A stretch of 64,000 bases of DNA from Hyphomicrobiales bacterium (GCA_900468535.1 UBTY01000003.1:44842-108841), one strand, 5' to 3'. Shown: positions 1-8,546, numbered from the stretch's first letter. Numbers and translations are program-made. Notes: generated from the letters alone by a model not told the origin.

Positions 1-2
1 TG

Positions 3-1082
3 TTTTTCGACTATGCGGATTCCGGTGCGTGGACGGAGTCGACCTATCAGGCAAATGAGAGCGATTTCGCCAAGATCAAGCTGCGCCAGCGCGTTCTCGT
101 CGACATGACGAACCGCACGCTGGAGACGACGATGATCGGCCAAAAGGTCTCGATGCCGGTGGCGCTCGCGCCGACCGGCATGACCGGCATGCAGCACGCC
201 GACGGCGAGATGCTGGCAGCGCGCGCCGCCGAGGAAGCCGGCGTTCCCTTCACGCTGTCGACGATGAGCATCTGCTCGATCGAGGATGTCGCTTCGGTCA
301 CCACCAAGCCCTTCTGGTTCCAGCTCTACGTGATGAAGGACAAGGACTTCGTCATGAACCTGATCAACCGTGCCAAGGCAGCCAAATGCTCGGCCCTGGT
401 GCTGACCGCTGACCTGCAGATCCTTGGCCAGCGCCACAAGGACCTGCGCAACGGCCTTTCCGCCCCGCCGAAGTTCACCCCGAAGCACATCTGGCAGATG
501 GCGACGCGCCCCTTCTGGTGCCTCGACATGCTGCAGACCAAGCGCCGCAGCTTCGGCAACATCGTCGGCCATGCGAAGAACGTCTCCGACCTCTCCTCGC
601 TCTCCTCCTGGACAGCCGAGCAGTTCGACCCGCAGCTCTCCTGGGCCGACGTTGCCTGGATCAAGGAACAGTGGGGCGGCCCGCTGATCATCAAGGGTAT
701 CTGCGATGTCGAGGACGCCAAGTCTGCGGCTGAAACCGGCGCCGACGCGATCATCGTCTCCAACCACGGCGGCCGGCAGCTCGACGGCGCTCCGTCGTCG
801 ATCAGCATGCTGGAGCCGATCGTCGATGCCGTCGGCCACAAGGTCGAAGTGCATCTGGACGGCGGCATCCGCTCCGGCCAGGACGTCCTGAAGGCAATCG
901 CCCTCGGCGCCAAGGGCACCTATATCGGCCGCCCCTTCCTTTACGGCCTCGGCGCCATGGGCAAGGAAGGCGTCACGCTGGCCCTCAGCATCCTGCGCAA
1001 GGAAATGGATATCACCATGGCGCTTTGCGGCAAGCGCGACATCAACGACGTCAACCGGTCGATCCTGCTCGGCCGCCAGTAA
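3..1082 (+). CDS. lldD: FMN-dependent L-lactate dehydrogenase (5' end outside window)
   Basis: The gene is cut by the window edge. The open frame enters at base 3 with FFDYADSGAWTESTY, typical of the start of LldD, so about 20 N-terminal residues are missing; the ATG at 105 is internal. The family oxidises L-lactate to pyruvate with FMN at the inner face of the membrane and passes electrons to quinone. Visible signatures are the active-site stretch SNHGGRQLDGAPSS and the phosphate-binding stretch LDGGIRSGQDVLKAIALGA near the C-terminus. Another alpha-hydroxy-acid oxidase of the same fold is possible, but the N-terminal motif favours lactate. No companion lactate genes are visible downstream. 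Confidence 0.92.
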   Translation, partial: FFDYADSGAWTESTYQANESDFAKIKLRQRVLVDMTNRTLETTMIGQKVSMPVALAPTGMTGMQHADGEMLAARAAEEAGVPFTLSTMSICSIEDVASVTTKPFWFQLYVMKDKDFVMNLINRAKAAKCSALVLTADLQILGQRHKDLRNGLSAPPKFTPKHIWQMATRPFWCLDMLQTKRRSFGNIVGHAKNVSDLSSLSSWTAEQFDPQLSWADVAWIKEQWGGPLIIKGICDVEDAKSAAETGADAIIVSNHGGRQLDGAPSSISMLEPIVDAVGHKVEVHLDGGIRSGQDVLKAIALGAKGTYIGRPFLYGLGAMGKEGVTLALSILRKEMDITMALCGKRDINDVNRSILLGRQ

Positions 1083-1171
1083 GTGTTTTGGGGACCGCCA
1101 AAAGCGCGGCCCCTCAAACACAACAAAAAGACGTATTGTAATCATTTACCCTTTTTTCGGGAGAAACCTTG

Positions 1172-1192
1172 AAAGCACCTGAACGGTGCTTT
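1172..1192 (+). promoter_or_regulatory. Perfect hairpin in the leader of the TnpB/PspA gene
   Basis: AAAGCACC and GGTGCTTT form an 8-bp perfect stem around the loop TGAAC. The stem contains a possible GTG start (1186) and ends 11 bases before the ATG at 1204. No T-run follows, so it is not an obvious terminator. It may control translation. IS200/IS605 elements carry hairpins at their ends, so a relic of the element that gave the TnpB-like domain is conceivable, but that is speculation. Confidence 0.4.
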
Positions 1193-1203
1193 ACCTTCAG
1201 GGT

Positions 1204-2337
1204 ATGTCTCCGACGCAGAAACAAGTACCGCAACATATATTGCGCTATAGCCTGGCGCCGAGCAGCGATGCGAGCGAGGCGCTTGATGAGACGTTTGCGG
1301 CATACCACAGTATGCTCGCTATACTTGAAGAGTTGCTTGCCGGGCAGCCCAGCGCCAATCTCGTGGTACTTCACGAACTGGCCTACGAGACGATCCGCGA
1401 GCGGACCGGACTTCCTGCCCGCCTCGTCACACTCGGCCTTCGCGATTTTGCGACCAACCGGGCTGCCATCAGCAGCGAGCGCATTCCGCTTGACGAGAAG
1501 CTCTACTCGATCAAAAGCCCCTCGGACCTGACGGTCGCCACGCTGCGTGGCAGGGTCACGATTCCATTCGATGTCGAAGGATACTCGCCGGGCTGGGACA
1601 GCATTTTTCCAGCCTATCTGACTGCGGCGAACGGCGCCTACGAAATACACATCGGCGTCACCCGCAATTCACCCAGACTGGAGGACAGCATGATGAACGA
1701 AGGCATACTGTCACGCATGGGCCGACTCATTGCCGGCGCGGCGAACGCTGCGATCGACAAGGCCGAGGGGGCAAACCAGGTGGTTGTGATCGAACAGGCG
1801 ATCCGCGAGATCGACGCCGCTGCTGACGAAGCGCGCGCCGATCTCGGCAAGGCCAAGGCTGAGGAATACCGCATATCGAGCCGCCGTCGTGAAATTGCGG
1901 ATGACATCGACAGTCTTGACGGCAAGATCAGAAACGCAATCTCCGAGCACCGCGAAGACCTGGCGAAAGCCGGTGTCGCCCGCCAGATCGATCTCGAAGC
2001 GCAGGTCACCGCTCTCGACAAGGCACTCCTTGATGCCAGAGAACACCTGCAGGAAGGCCAGACAGCTCTGCAAGCGGTTCTCGCAACGAAGCGCGAAGCG
2101 GAAGCGCGCCTAGCCGACTACAAGCGCAGTCTCGCTGCTTCGCCTGAGTATCGAGAGATCCGCGGGCGGGCCGAACCGACCGCCCAGGCGGATCGAGCAT
2201 CAGCAGCAGTGTCTCGCATGACGGGCGTGCCTGCGAATGAATTGGCGGGAAGCGCCGAACTGGACGAGCTTGATCGACTGCATCGTGAAACCGCAATCGA
2301 AGCGCGTCTCGCCCGCTTCAAGGGGGACAGCAAGTAG
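1204..2337 (+). CDS. PspA/IM30 family protein with N-terminal TnpB-like (OrfB) domain
   Basis: A single uninterrupted frame of 377 residues. Residues 1-160 resemble the N-terminal half of IS200/IS605 TnpB/OrfB: LHELAYETIRERTGLPARL, then LYSIKSPSDLTVATLRGRV, then a final beta-rich stretch. The RuvC nuclease that should follow is absent. In its place, from residue 163, is a near full-length PspA/IM30 protein (about 215 residues, mostly coiled coil) beginning MMNEGILSRMGRLIAG. PspA proteins bind and stabilise stressed inner membranes. An excellent ribosome site (TGGAGG, 1679-1684) stands 5 and 8 bases before in-frame ATGs at 1690 and 1693, so PspA alone may also be made. A GTG at 1186 is an alternative upstream start. 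The gene leads an operon with YqiJ and flotillin genes. The PspA call is firm; the TnpB resemblance is my reading and needs a profile search. Confidence 0.8.
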   Translation: MSPTQKQVPQHILRYSLAPSSDASEALDETFAAYHSMLAILEELLAGQPSANLVVLHELAYETIRERTGLPARLVTLGLRDFATNRAAISSERIPLDEKLYSIKSPSDLTVATLRGRVTIPFDVEGYSPGWDSIFPAYLTAANGAYEIHIGVTRNSPRLEDSMMNEGILSRMGRLIAGAANAAIDKAEGANQVVVIEQAIREIDAAADEARADLGKAKAEEYRISSRRREIADDIDSLDGKIRNAISEHREDLAKAGVARQIDLEAQVTALDKALLDAREHLQEGQTALQAVLATKREAEARLADYKRSLAASPEYREIRGRAEPTAQADRASAAVSRMTGVPANELAGSAELDELDRLHRETAIEARLARFKGDSK

Positions 2338-2342
2338 CGCCG

Positions 2343-2987
2343 ATGCACCTCCTGCTCGCTCCGGAATGCACCCCTTTTGCCATCGCCGCCGTGATGCTGG
2401 CCGGTTTGACCATAATCGAAGTCCTCGCGATGACGATCGGTTTTTCCGTCAGCGAATGGATCGGCAAGCCCGACGCCGACGGCCACGCCGGTATCCTGGG
2501 CATGTTGTCGTGGTTGAATGTCGGTGTCGTTCCGACCCTGGTACTGCTGATGCTGGTGCTTGGCTTTTTCGCCATCAGCGGCTTCGCCATCCAGGCGGTG
2601 GCGGATGCCTTCTGGTCACCGCTGCCGGCAATCGTCGCGATTGCGCCGGCAGCCCTCGTCACCATTCCGCTCGTCAGGGCTGCGACACGAGCCGTCGCAC
2701 GCTTCGTGCCGCGTGACGAAACCTATGCCGTCGACAGTACGGAATTCGTGGGCCGCGTCGGCGAAGTCATAACCGGTCCGCTCGACCAGGGCTTGCCTGG
2801 CCGTGTCCGAACGAAAGACGCGCATGGAAACTGGCACACGCTACGGGCAACCGCGACGCCGAACGAGCCTCCGATCGCTATCGGCTCCTTCGTCCTGCTC
2901 GTCGATCGCAAGGCAGACATTTTCATTGCAGTTGTCGCCCCGGACGAACTCGTTCAGGGGCAGTTTTCAAACAAGGGCCAATCATGA
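2343..2987 (+). CDS. yqiJ: YqiJ-like inner-membrane protein with NfeD-type OB fold
   Basis: A 214-residue protein with about three hydrophobic segments in the first half (near residues 10-30, 58-82 and 90-115). A soluble C-terminal part (FVGRVGEVITGPLDQGLPGRVR ... IGSFVLLVDRK) is typical of the NfeD/YqiJ OB fold. YqiJ proteins pair with flotillins in membrane microdomains and envelope stress. The gene starts 5 bases after the PspA stop, and its stop overlaps the flotillin start (ATGA at 2984), so all three are translationally linked. The biochemical role of the family is not settled. Confidence 0.8.
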   Translation: MHLLLAPECTPFAIAAVMLAGLTIIEVLAMTIGFSVSEWIGKPDADGHAGILGMLSWLNVGVVPTLVLLMLVLGFFAISGFAIQAVADAFWSPLPAIVAIAPAALVTIPLVRAATRAVARFVPRDETYAVDSTEFVGRVGEVITGPLDQGLPGRVRTKDAHGNWHTLRATATPNEPPIAIGSFVLLVDRKADIFIAVVAPDELVQGQFSNKGQS

Positions 2988-4720
2988 TTTATGACATCAT
3001 CTTGCCGGCAGGCATCGGCATTGTCCTGATATTCGGCATCGGATTTGTACTCGCATCCCTTTATACCCGCTCCAGCCGCGACGAAGCCTACGTCCGCACC
3101 GGCCTCGGCGGGCAAAAGGTCGTTCTCGACGGCGGCTCGGTTGTTCTGCCGATCTTCCACTCGATCGCCCGGGTCAACCTGAAGACCCTACGCCTCGAGG
3201 TACGCCGCGGTGAAGGCGATGCGTTGATCACCAAGGACCGTATGCGCGTCGACATCGGCGCGGAGTTCTATGTTCGAGTAAAACCTGATGTTTCCTCGAT
3301 CGCGCTGGCCGCACAGACGCTCGGAAATCGCACCAACGACGCCGAAGAGCTGCGCGTCCTGATCGAAGCGAAGTTCGTCGACGGTCTGCGCTCCGTTGCC
3401 GCGACGATGACGCTGGACGCCTTGCAGGAACAACGCATGGATTTTGTGAAGGCCGTTCAGGAAGCAGTCGGCTCCGACCTGCAGTCGAACGGCTTGGAAC
3501 TTGAATCCGTTTCGCTGACGCGCCTTGACCAGACCGATATCAAGCACTTCAACGCCAACAATTTCTTCGATGCCCATGGTCTCGCGGCGCTGACCCGCAT
3601 CACCGAGGGACGCAAGAAAGAACGCAACGAAATCGTCCGCGACACGGAAGTCGCCATCGCGCAGAAAGACCTTGAAGCACGGCAGCAGTCGCTTGCGATC
3701 GAACGCACAAAGCGGGAAGCCGAACTGAACCAGGAACGCGACATCGCCAACAAGTCGGCGGCGACGCGCGCCGAAACCGCCCAGCAGGAACAGGCAGCAA
3801 AACGCGCCGAAGAAGAAGCACGTATCGCGGCGGAACAGGCCATTGCCGAACGAGAGGCAGCCGCGAAGCAAGCGCGCGAAAGTGCCAACATCGACGCCAC
3901 CCGCGCCGTACAGCAGCGGGATACCGAAGCGCGCAGGGATCTCCAGATCGTCGCGCAGGAGAGCGCGATCGCCGTCGCCAACAAGAGCCGCGAAGAGTCC
4001 GAGGCGAAAGCCAAGGCCGAGGCCGCCCGCGCCCTCGCGATCGCGGCAGAAGAAAAGGTTGGAACCGCCAAGGCCGTTGAGATCGCCGAACGCGAAAAGC
4101 AGATCGCCGTCATCGATGCCCGCAAGAAGGCTGAGACAGAAGCGACAGCAGTGACCGTCGGCGCGGAAGCCGAAAAGCAGGCGGCAGCCGACCAGGCGGA
4201 GGCCATCAAGACGCTCGCCACGGCAGAAGCCGACGCAGCAATCATCAAGGCGAAAGGTATCCTCGAGACCGGCAAGGCACAGGCGGAAAGTGAAGCCTTG
4301 CTGAACGACGCGCGCAACAAGCTCAGCGCGGCAATCATCGAATTCGAGATCACCCGCGAACGCATCCGCATCATCCCGTCGGCGCTTGCCGAAGCCGTCA
4401 AGCCGATCGAAAAGATTTCCGACATCAAGATTTTCGATACCGGAGGCATGCTCGGTCGCGGCAACGGTGCGAATAACGGAAACGGTATCGGCATGGGCGA
4501 CGGGCTAGCCGCGCAGCTCCTGTCCTATCAGGCCAACAAGCCGATACTGGACCGACTGATGAAAGAGGCAGGCTTCGATGGCGATAACGCTGTTTCGTCG
4601 CTGCTCGACAATCTGGACACAGGCAAAGCCAACGGCCTGGCAACGACGTCGACAAACGCGGCCTCCATCGATGCCACCCAGCCTGTTCCAACGGCAGTCG
4701 GCAAGAAGGACGGCAAATAA
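2984..4720 (+). CDS. yqiK: Flotillin family protein (YqiK-like, SPFH/Band 7)
   Basis: A 578-residue protein: an N-terminal membrane segment (about residues 5-28, IGIVLIFGIGFVLASLY), an SPFH/Band 7 domain (about 30-200), then a very long Ala/Glu/Lys-rich coiled coil (about 200-440) and a tail with a Gly/Asn-rich linker before a helical end. Flotillins assemble large oligomers that scaffold membrane microdomains. It is coupled by ATGA to the YqiJ gene, which matches the known yqiJ-yqiK pairing. Association with PspA points to inner-membrane stress or maintenance. Several long opposite-strand open frames across the coiled coil are composition artefacts. Confidence 0.9.
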   Translation: MIYDIILPAGIGIVLIFGIGFVLASLYTRSSRDEAYVRTGLGGQKVVLDGGSVVLPIFHSIARVNLKTLRLEVRRGEGDALITKDRMRVDIGAEFYVRVKPDVSSIALAAQTLGNRTNDAEELRVLIEAKFVDGLRSVAATMTLDALQEQRMDFVKAVQEAVGSDLQSNGLELESVSLTRLDQTDIKHFNANNFFDAHGLAALTRITEGRKKERNEIVRDTEVAIAQKDLEARQQSLAIERTKREAELNQERDIANKSAATRAETAQQEQAAKRAEEEARIAAEQAIAEREAAAKQARESANIDATRAVQQRDTEARRDLQIVAQESAIAVANKSREESEAKAKAEAARALAIAAEEKVGTAKAVEIAEREKQIAVIDARKKAETEATAVTVGAEAEKQAAADQAEAIKTLATAEADAAIIKAKGILETGKAQAESEALLNDARNKLSAAIIEFEITRERIRIIPSALAEAVKPIEKISDIKIFDTGGMLGRGNGANNGNGIGMGDGLAAQLLSYQANKPILDRLMKEAGFDGDNAVSSLLDNLDTGKANGLATTSTNAASIDATQPVPTAVGKKDGK

Positions 4721-4727
4721 CTGGCCG

Positions 4728-5468
4728 CTACGGCAACCAGCCCGTCGCAAGCGCGCCTGCCCATTCCGGGCGGGCGTTTTCTTTTGCAAGACGCGACATC
4801 GCCATGTGGTCGTAGGCAACCGTACGGAACTCCGGAAGCCAGCCGCCTTCATCTTTCTCGAGGATGCAGTAGGACGCCATCGGGTGGCCGGTTTCGACCT
4901 TGTGGTAGTACGGCAGGTCGTCGTCATAGGCGGGGCAACCGACACTGCCGGGATTGACGATCAGCCTGCTGTCGCTGAGGCGAACCATGCGCGGAATGTG
5001 GCTATGGCCGCAGAGAACAAGCGAAAAATCCGCTCCCCCAGCCAGCGCCTCGATTTCCACCAAGGGCTTTAGGAAGACCTGGCCCTGCGCGGACACCGAC
5101 TCCAGCCAATAGGTGTTATCGTCAGCTGGCGTCGCATGGCAGAGGTACACCTCGTCACGATAGACAGCGCTCGTCGGCAACCCACGCAACCATTGCAGGT
5201 CATCGGCTGTCAGCTGATCGAACGCCGCTGCATCCGACGCATGCATGGTCTCGCGCGGCCGATCGATCAGATAGCGATCGTGATTGCCGCGAACGGTCAA
5301 CATATCCCGCGCCCGCAACAGTTCGGCCGTGCGTGCTGCCGTCAGCGGGCCGCTGAAGCAATCGCCGAGATTGACGATGTCGGCAATGCCCTGCGCCGCG
5401 ATGTCGGCGAGCACGGCCTCAAGCGCCAGATGGTTGCCGTGAACATCAGCGATCGCCGCAAACCGCAT
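4728..5468 (-). CDS. Calcineurin-like metallophosphoesterase (YfcE/MJ0936 type)
   Basis: A 246-residue protein with the full set of dinuclear-metal motifs: DVHGNH near the start, GDCFSG, GNHD, and GHSH in the C-terminal half, then NPGSVGCP. Such proteins hydrolyse phosphomonoesters or phosphodiesters; the substrate cannot be read from sequence. It is the last gene of the minus-strand ureide operon, 3 bases after the uraH stop. A link to purine degradation, for example clearing a nucleotide, is only positional. Confidence 0.85.
   Translation of the reverse strand: MRFAAIADVHGNHLALEAVLADIAAQGIADIVNLGDCFSGPLTAARTAELLRARDMLTVRGNHDRYLIDRPRETMHASDAAAFDQLTADDLQWLRGLPTSAVYRDEVYLCHATPADDNTYWLESVSAQGQVFLKPLVEIEALAGGADFSLVLCGHSHIPRMVRLSDSRLIVNPGSVGCPAYDDDLPYYHKVETGHPMASYCILEKDEGGWLPEFRTVAYDHMAMSRLAKENARPEWAGALATGWLP
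4754..4780 (+). terminator. Rho-independent terminator of the flotillin operon
   Basis: CGCCTGCCC and GGGCGGGCG pair (one G-T wobble) around ATTCC, followed by TTTTCTTTT. It lies inside the 3' end of the convergent phosphoesterase gene, so the two operons share sequence here. Confidence 0.65.
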
Positions 5469-5471
5469 GGC

Positions 5472-5828
5472 CTAACTTCCGCGATAGGTCGAATAGCCGT
5501 AGGGCGAGATCAGCAGCGGCACGTGGTAATGCGCCGTTACGTCGGCGATGCCGAAGCGGATGGGCACAAGGTCCAGAAACGCCGGCTGCGGCAAGGCGGC
5601 ACCTGCGGCACGCAGATAGTCGCCGGCATGGAAGAGCAGTTCGTAGGTCCCTGCCTTGAAGCTCTCGCCGATCAGGATCGGCCCGCCATCGACACGCCCG
5701 TCAGAATTGGTGGAGACCGTCTTCACGTGATGCCTGATGTCGCCGTCGAGACGATACAGATCGATCCTAAGGCCCTCGGCCGGCTTGCCGGATGCGGTAT
5801 CGAGTACGTGGGTGGTCAGTCCGGTCAT
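5472..5828 (-). CDS. uraH: 5-hydroxyisourate hydrolase
   Basis: A 118-residue transthyretin-like protein. It opens with [22 protein letters not shown] and ends with YRGS, the C-terminal tetrapeptide that marks HIU hydrolases as opposed to true transthyretins. It hydrolyses 5-hydroxyisourate from urate oxidation to OHCU. Its start overlaps the allA stop (ATGA), and UraD, which uses its product, is coded upstream in the same operon. Length and both terminal motifs match the family. Confidence 0.96.
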   Translation of the reverse strand: MTGLTTHVLDTASGKPAEGLRIDLYRLDGDIRHHVKTVSTNSDGRVDGGPILIGESFKAGTYELLFHAGDYLRAAGAALPQPAFLDLVPIRFGIADVTAHYHVPLLISPYGYSTYRGS

Positions 5829-6325
5829 AGGCTGGGCTCGCTGATGATGAAGGGCATTTCGAAGAAGTATTCTTCCAGATTATTGCCGGGTCCGTCGCGG
5901 TCGACGACGAGGAAGTCGCTGACGGAGCCAAGCGACATCAGGGGATGATGCCAGACGTTGTGGCGATAGTTCACGCCCTGGTCGCCGCGCGCCAGAAACA
6001 CCAGAGGGCGGCCCGGCCGGCCATCCTCATCCTCGGAGACCACGACAAGATACGGGCGCCCCGAGATCGGCGAAAAGCTCTGACTGCCGAAAGGATGCCG
6101 CTCCATCATGCCGATCTCATAAGGAAAAGCCCTAGGCTGCCCCCGAAACAGGTTGATGATGACGCGCGCGCCCTCGCCCACCGCTTCCGCGGCTGCGAGC
6201 GCATGGAAGCGTTCCGTCGTTCCGCCGTTGATGTGACGCATCGTCGCCGGATCGGCCTCGATGACATCGCCGAAGGGCTCAAAGGCAGATTTGGTCAGGG
6301 GCTGGATATTGAGGAACTGAGACAT
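5825..6325 (-). CDS. allA: Ureidoglycolate lyase
   Basis: A 166-residue AllA-type cupin that splits ureidoglycolate into glyoxylate and urea, the last step of allantoin use. Recognisable are the N-terminal [27 protein letters not shown] and the cupin core ending HNVWHHPL. I chose the ATG at 6325 (MSQFLN) because the longer frame to 6391 would run through the upstream hepT gene. The spacing to hepT is 4 bases and the stop overlaps the uraH start, so it is translated within the operon. Confidence 0.94.
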   Translation of the reverse strand: MSQFLNIQPLTKSAFEPFGDVIEADPATMRHINGGTTERFHALAAAEAVGEGARVIINLFRGQPRAFPYEIGMMERHPFGSQSFSPISGRPYLVVVSEDEDGRPGRPLVFLARGDQGVNYRHNVWHHPLMSLGSVSDFLVVDRDGPGNNLEEYFFEMPFIISEPSL

Positions 6326-6329
6326 GTCT

Positions 6330-6692
6330 TTATTCGCCTTCGGCACGCCAATTGCGCACGAGGTCGAGTTGGTAGAGCAGGTCCGGAACATCGTCCTTCG
6401 CGGTCGCCCAAACCTTGTCTAGATCGATGTCGAAATAGCCGTGAGCGATCCGATTGCGCATGCCTCGCATCGCGCCCCAAGGAAACTCTGGGTGCTCTAC
6501 TATGAACTCGGGATGGATTTTTATCAGTTGTGCAGCGATCTCCGAAGCCATCAAGAGGCTCATTCCGACCGCCCGCTGCAGGACGATATCAGCCAGAAAG
6601 TGCTCCTTGTCGACATCGGCGATCATTTGATGAGCATCGCTGGCGGCCTGCCGCATGCGCTCCAGAAGATAACGAATTCGCTCCGTGCTCAT
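6330..6692 (-). CDS. hepT: HepT-like RNase toxin (DUF86)
   Basis: A 120-residue all-alpha HEPN protein. The catalytic signature RNRIAHGYF (Rx4-6H with the Tyr that is AMPylated in HepT) is intact near residue 80-90. In the HepT/MntA type VII toxin-antitoxin systems the HEPN RNase is silenced by adenylylation of that Tyr. Its start overlaps the stop of the nucleotidyltransferase gene (ATGA). Unusually, the pair sits between uraD and allA in a housekeeping purine-catabolic operon. Confidence 0.9.
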   Translation of the reverse strand: MSTERIRYLLERMRQAASDAHQMIADVDKEHFLADIVLQRAVGMSLLMASEIAAQLIKIHPEFIVEHPEFPWGAMRGMRNRIAHGYFDIDLDKVWATAKDDVPDLLYQLDLVRNWRAEGE

Positions 6693-6982
6693 ATGGGCTT
6701 CGCTTCCGAAAGGACACGTATCCGCACGGTTTCGGGAAAGTCGCCGGGCGTAAGCAAATGGATAGACGTACCCAGCATCATCTGTTCCAGTGCATCCTGC
6801 AAACCGCCCAACGTCAACAATGTGCTGCCCGGCAGCGCATCCACCAGAATGTCGAGATCGCTGTCAGCCCGATCCTCGCCCCGTGCCACCGAGCCGAAGA
6901 CACGCGGATTCGCCGCGTTGAAGCGCTTCGTCGCTTCGCGGATTGCCTGCCTGTTCTTCTCCAGCACTTCTGACGGCTTCAT
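6689..6982 (-). CDS. mntA: MntA-like nucleotidyltransferase antitoxin
   Basis: A 97-residue minimal nucleotidyltransferase. The motif GSVARGEDRADSDLDILVD is the classic GSx10DxD signature for metal and ATP binding. MntA antitoxins transfer AMP to the Tyr of HepT. I chose MKPSEVL (ATG at 6982) as start; a longer frame to 7000 adds six residues without a better ribosome site. It precedes hepT with ATGA coupling, giving the expected antitoxin-first order. Confidence 0.9.
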   Translation of the reverse strand: MKPSEVLEKNRQAIREATKRFNAANPRVFGSVARGEDRADSDLDILVDALPGSTLLTLGGLQDALEQMMLGTSIHLLTPGDFPETVRIRVLSEAKPI

Positions 6983-7026
6983 GAGACAACTATAGGTCAC
7001 GGATCGACAAGAGAAAAGCGCGCCGC

Positions 7027-7524
7027 CTAGCGGGTCGGCAACAGGGCTTCGAGACGCAAGAGCGCAATACGTTCGACCTGAGCGGTGGCGGTTTCGAACT
7101 CCTCATCACGCGTATTGTTGATGCGCTTTTCGAAGGCCGCCAGGATGTCGTCCTTGTTCAAGCCCTTGACGGCAATAATGAAGGGAAAGCCGAACTTCTC
7201 GACATAGGCGGTGTTGAGCTCGGTGAACCGGGCATGCTCGGCAGCGCTCAGTCGGTCGAGCCCGGCACCGGCCTGTTCCTTCTTGCTGTCCTCGGTGAGT
7301 TCGCCCGCGATCGCCAGACGTCCCGCAAGATCAGGGTGTGCGCGCAGGACGCCCAGCCGCTCCTCCGGGCTTGCCGCCTGGAAGATGGCAACCAGCGCCG
7401 TATGCACGCGGTCTACTGTCAGCTTGTCTCCGACGAAGCCGTCGTCATAGGCACGCTCGGCAACGAACGGCGAATGTTCGAACACACCGCCGTACCTCGA
7501 TACGAACTCGTCACGCGACAGCAT
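7027..7524 (-). CDS. uraD: 2-oxo-4-hydroxy-4-carboxy-5-ureidoimidazoline decarboxylase
   Basis: A 165-residue OHCU decarboxylase that makes S-allantoin from the UraH product. The family motif LRAHPDLAGRLA (catalytic His) is present, followed by LNTAYVEKFGFPFIIAVKG. The start MLSRDEF at 7524 overlaps the puuE stop (ATGA), which decides it against the longer frame to 7590. Together with puuE, allA and uraH it completes urate-to-glyoxylate conversion apart from urate oxidation and allantoate hydrolysis, which are not in this window. Confidence 0.95.
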   Translation of the reverse strand: MLSRDEFVSRYGGVFEHSPFVAERAYDDGFVGDKLTVDRVHTALVAIFQAASPEERLGVLRAHPDLAGRLAIAGELTEDSKKEQAGAGLDRLSAAEHARFTELNTAYVEKFGFPFIIAVKGLNKDDILAAFEKRINNTRDEEFETATAQVERIALLRLEALLPTR

Positions 7525-8447
7525 CAGATCGTCTCCGGCTTGTGATGTGCATGCCAGTGCTTTGCGATCTCCAGACGTGTGGGGACCCAAACCTTGTCGT
7601 GCTTCAGCACATATTCCATGAAGCGTTTAAGTGCTGCGGCGCGGCCCGGGCGACCAACCAGGCGGCAGTGCAGTCCGATGGACATCATCTTCGGGCTGCC
7701 GGCCTTGCCCTCTTCGTAGAGCGTATCGAAGGCATCCTTGAGGTAGGTGAAGAACTGGTCGCCCGAGTTGAAGCCCTGCGGCGTCGCAAAACGCATATCG
7801 TTGGTCTCAAGCGTGTAGGGAATGATCAGGAAAGGTTTGTCGTCGACGCCTTTCACCCAGAACGGCAGGTCATCGGCATAAGAGTCCGAGGAATAAAGGA
7901 AACCGCCCTCCTCCATGACGAGACGCAGCGTGTTGTCGGAGGGCTTGCCCTGATACATGCCGTAGGGGCGCTCGCCTGTCAGTTCCGTGTGCAGACGCAC
8001 GGCTTCCTGGATATGCTTGCGCTCGACATCTTCCTGGAAGTCCTTGTATTCCAACCAGCGGTAGCCGTGGCTCGCGATTTCCCAGCCGGCCTCTTTCATC
8101 GCTGCAACCGCCTCCGGATTGCGCGCCATCGCCAAAGTGACGCCATAAACCGTAGCCTGAACGTTGAGCTCGGTAAACATGCGCCACAAGCGCCAGAAAC
8201 CGGCGCGCGAGCCATATTCGTAGATCGATTCCATGTTGAGGTTGCGCTGGCTCGGCCAGGCGGCAGCACCGACGATTTCCGACAGAAGGTTCTCGGAAGC
8301 CGGATCGCCATCGAGGATGCAGCTCTCGCCGCCCTCTTCGTAATTGATGACGAACTGGACGGCGACGCGCGCGTCTCCCGGCCACTTCGGGTCGGGCGTG
8401 TTGCGTCCATAGCCGATCAGATTGCGCGGATAAGTCTCGGATACCAT
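7524..8447 (-). CDS. puuE: Allantoinase PuuE (polysaccharide deacetylase fold)
   Basis: A 307-residue protein of the carbohydrate esterase 4/polysaccharide deacetylase fold. It starts MVSETYPRNLIGYGRNTPDPKWPGDARVAVQFVINYEEGGE, diagnostic of PuuE-type proteins, which open the allantoin ring without the amidohydrolase metal centre. WEIASHGYRWLEY is the deacetylase-like metal motif region. It is the first gene of the operon. The roughly 100 bases upstream (8448-8546) are the likely promoter region; I see no clear operator there. Confidence 0.93.
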   Translation of the reverse strand: MVSETYPRNLIGYGRNTPDPKWPGDARVAVQFVINYEEGGESCILDGDPASENLLSEIVGAAAWPSQRNLNMESIYEYGSRAGFWRLWRMFTELNVQATVYGVTLAMARNPEAVAAMKEAGWEIASHGYRWLEYKDFQEDVERKHIQEAVRLHTELTGERPYGMYQGKPSDNTLRLVMEEGGFLYSSDSYADDLPFWVKGVDDKPFLIIPYTLETNDMRFATPQGFNSGDQFFTYLKDAFDTLYEEGKAGSPKMMSIGLHCRLVGRPGRAAALKRFMEYVLKHDKVWVPTRLEIAKHWHAHHKPETI

Positions 8448-8546
8448 GAAATCACCTTCCTGAAAGTCGGCGAAACGGTAACACCCACGCAGGGAATGTC
8501 GAGACGGAAAGTACGCAACAGAGTTTTGCCTTTACGGCACAACCCT

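Noticed and set aside
1083..1121. Terminator after lldD
   Set aside because: GTGTTT and GGGG can pair with CCCC and AAACAC, but the stem is imperfect and no T-tract follows.
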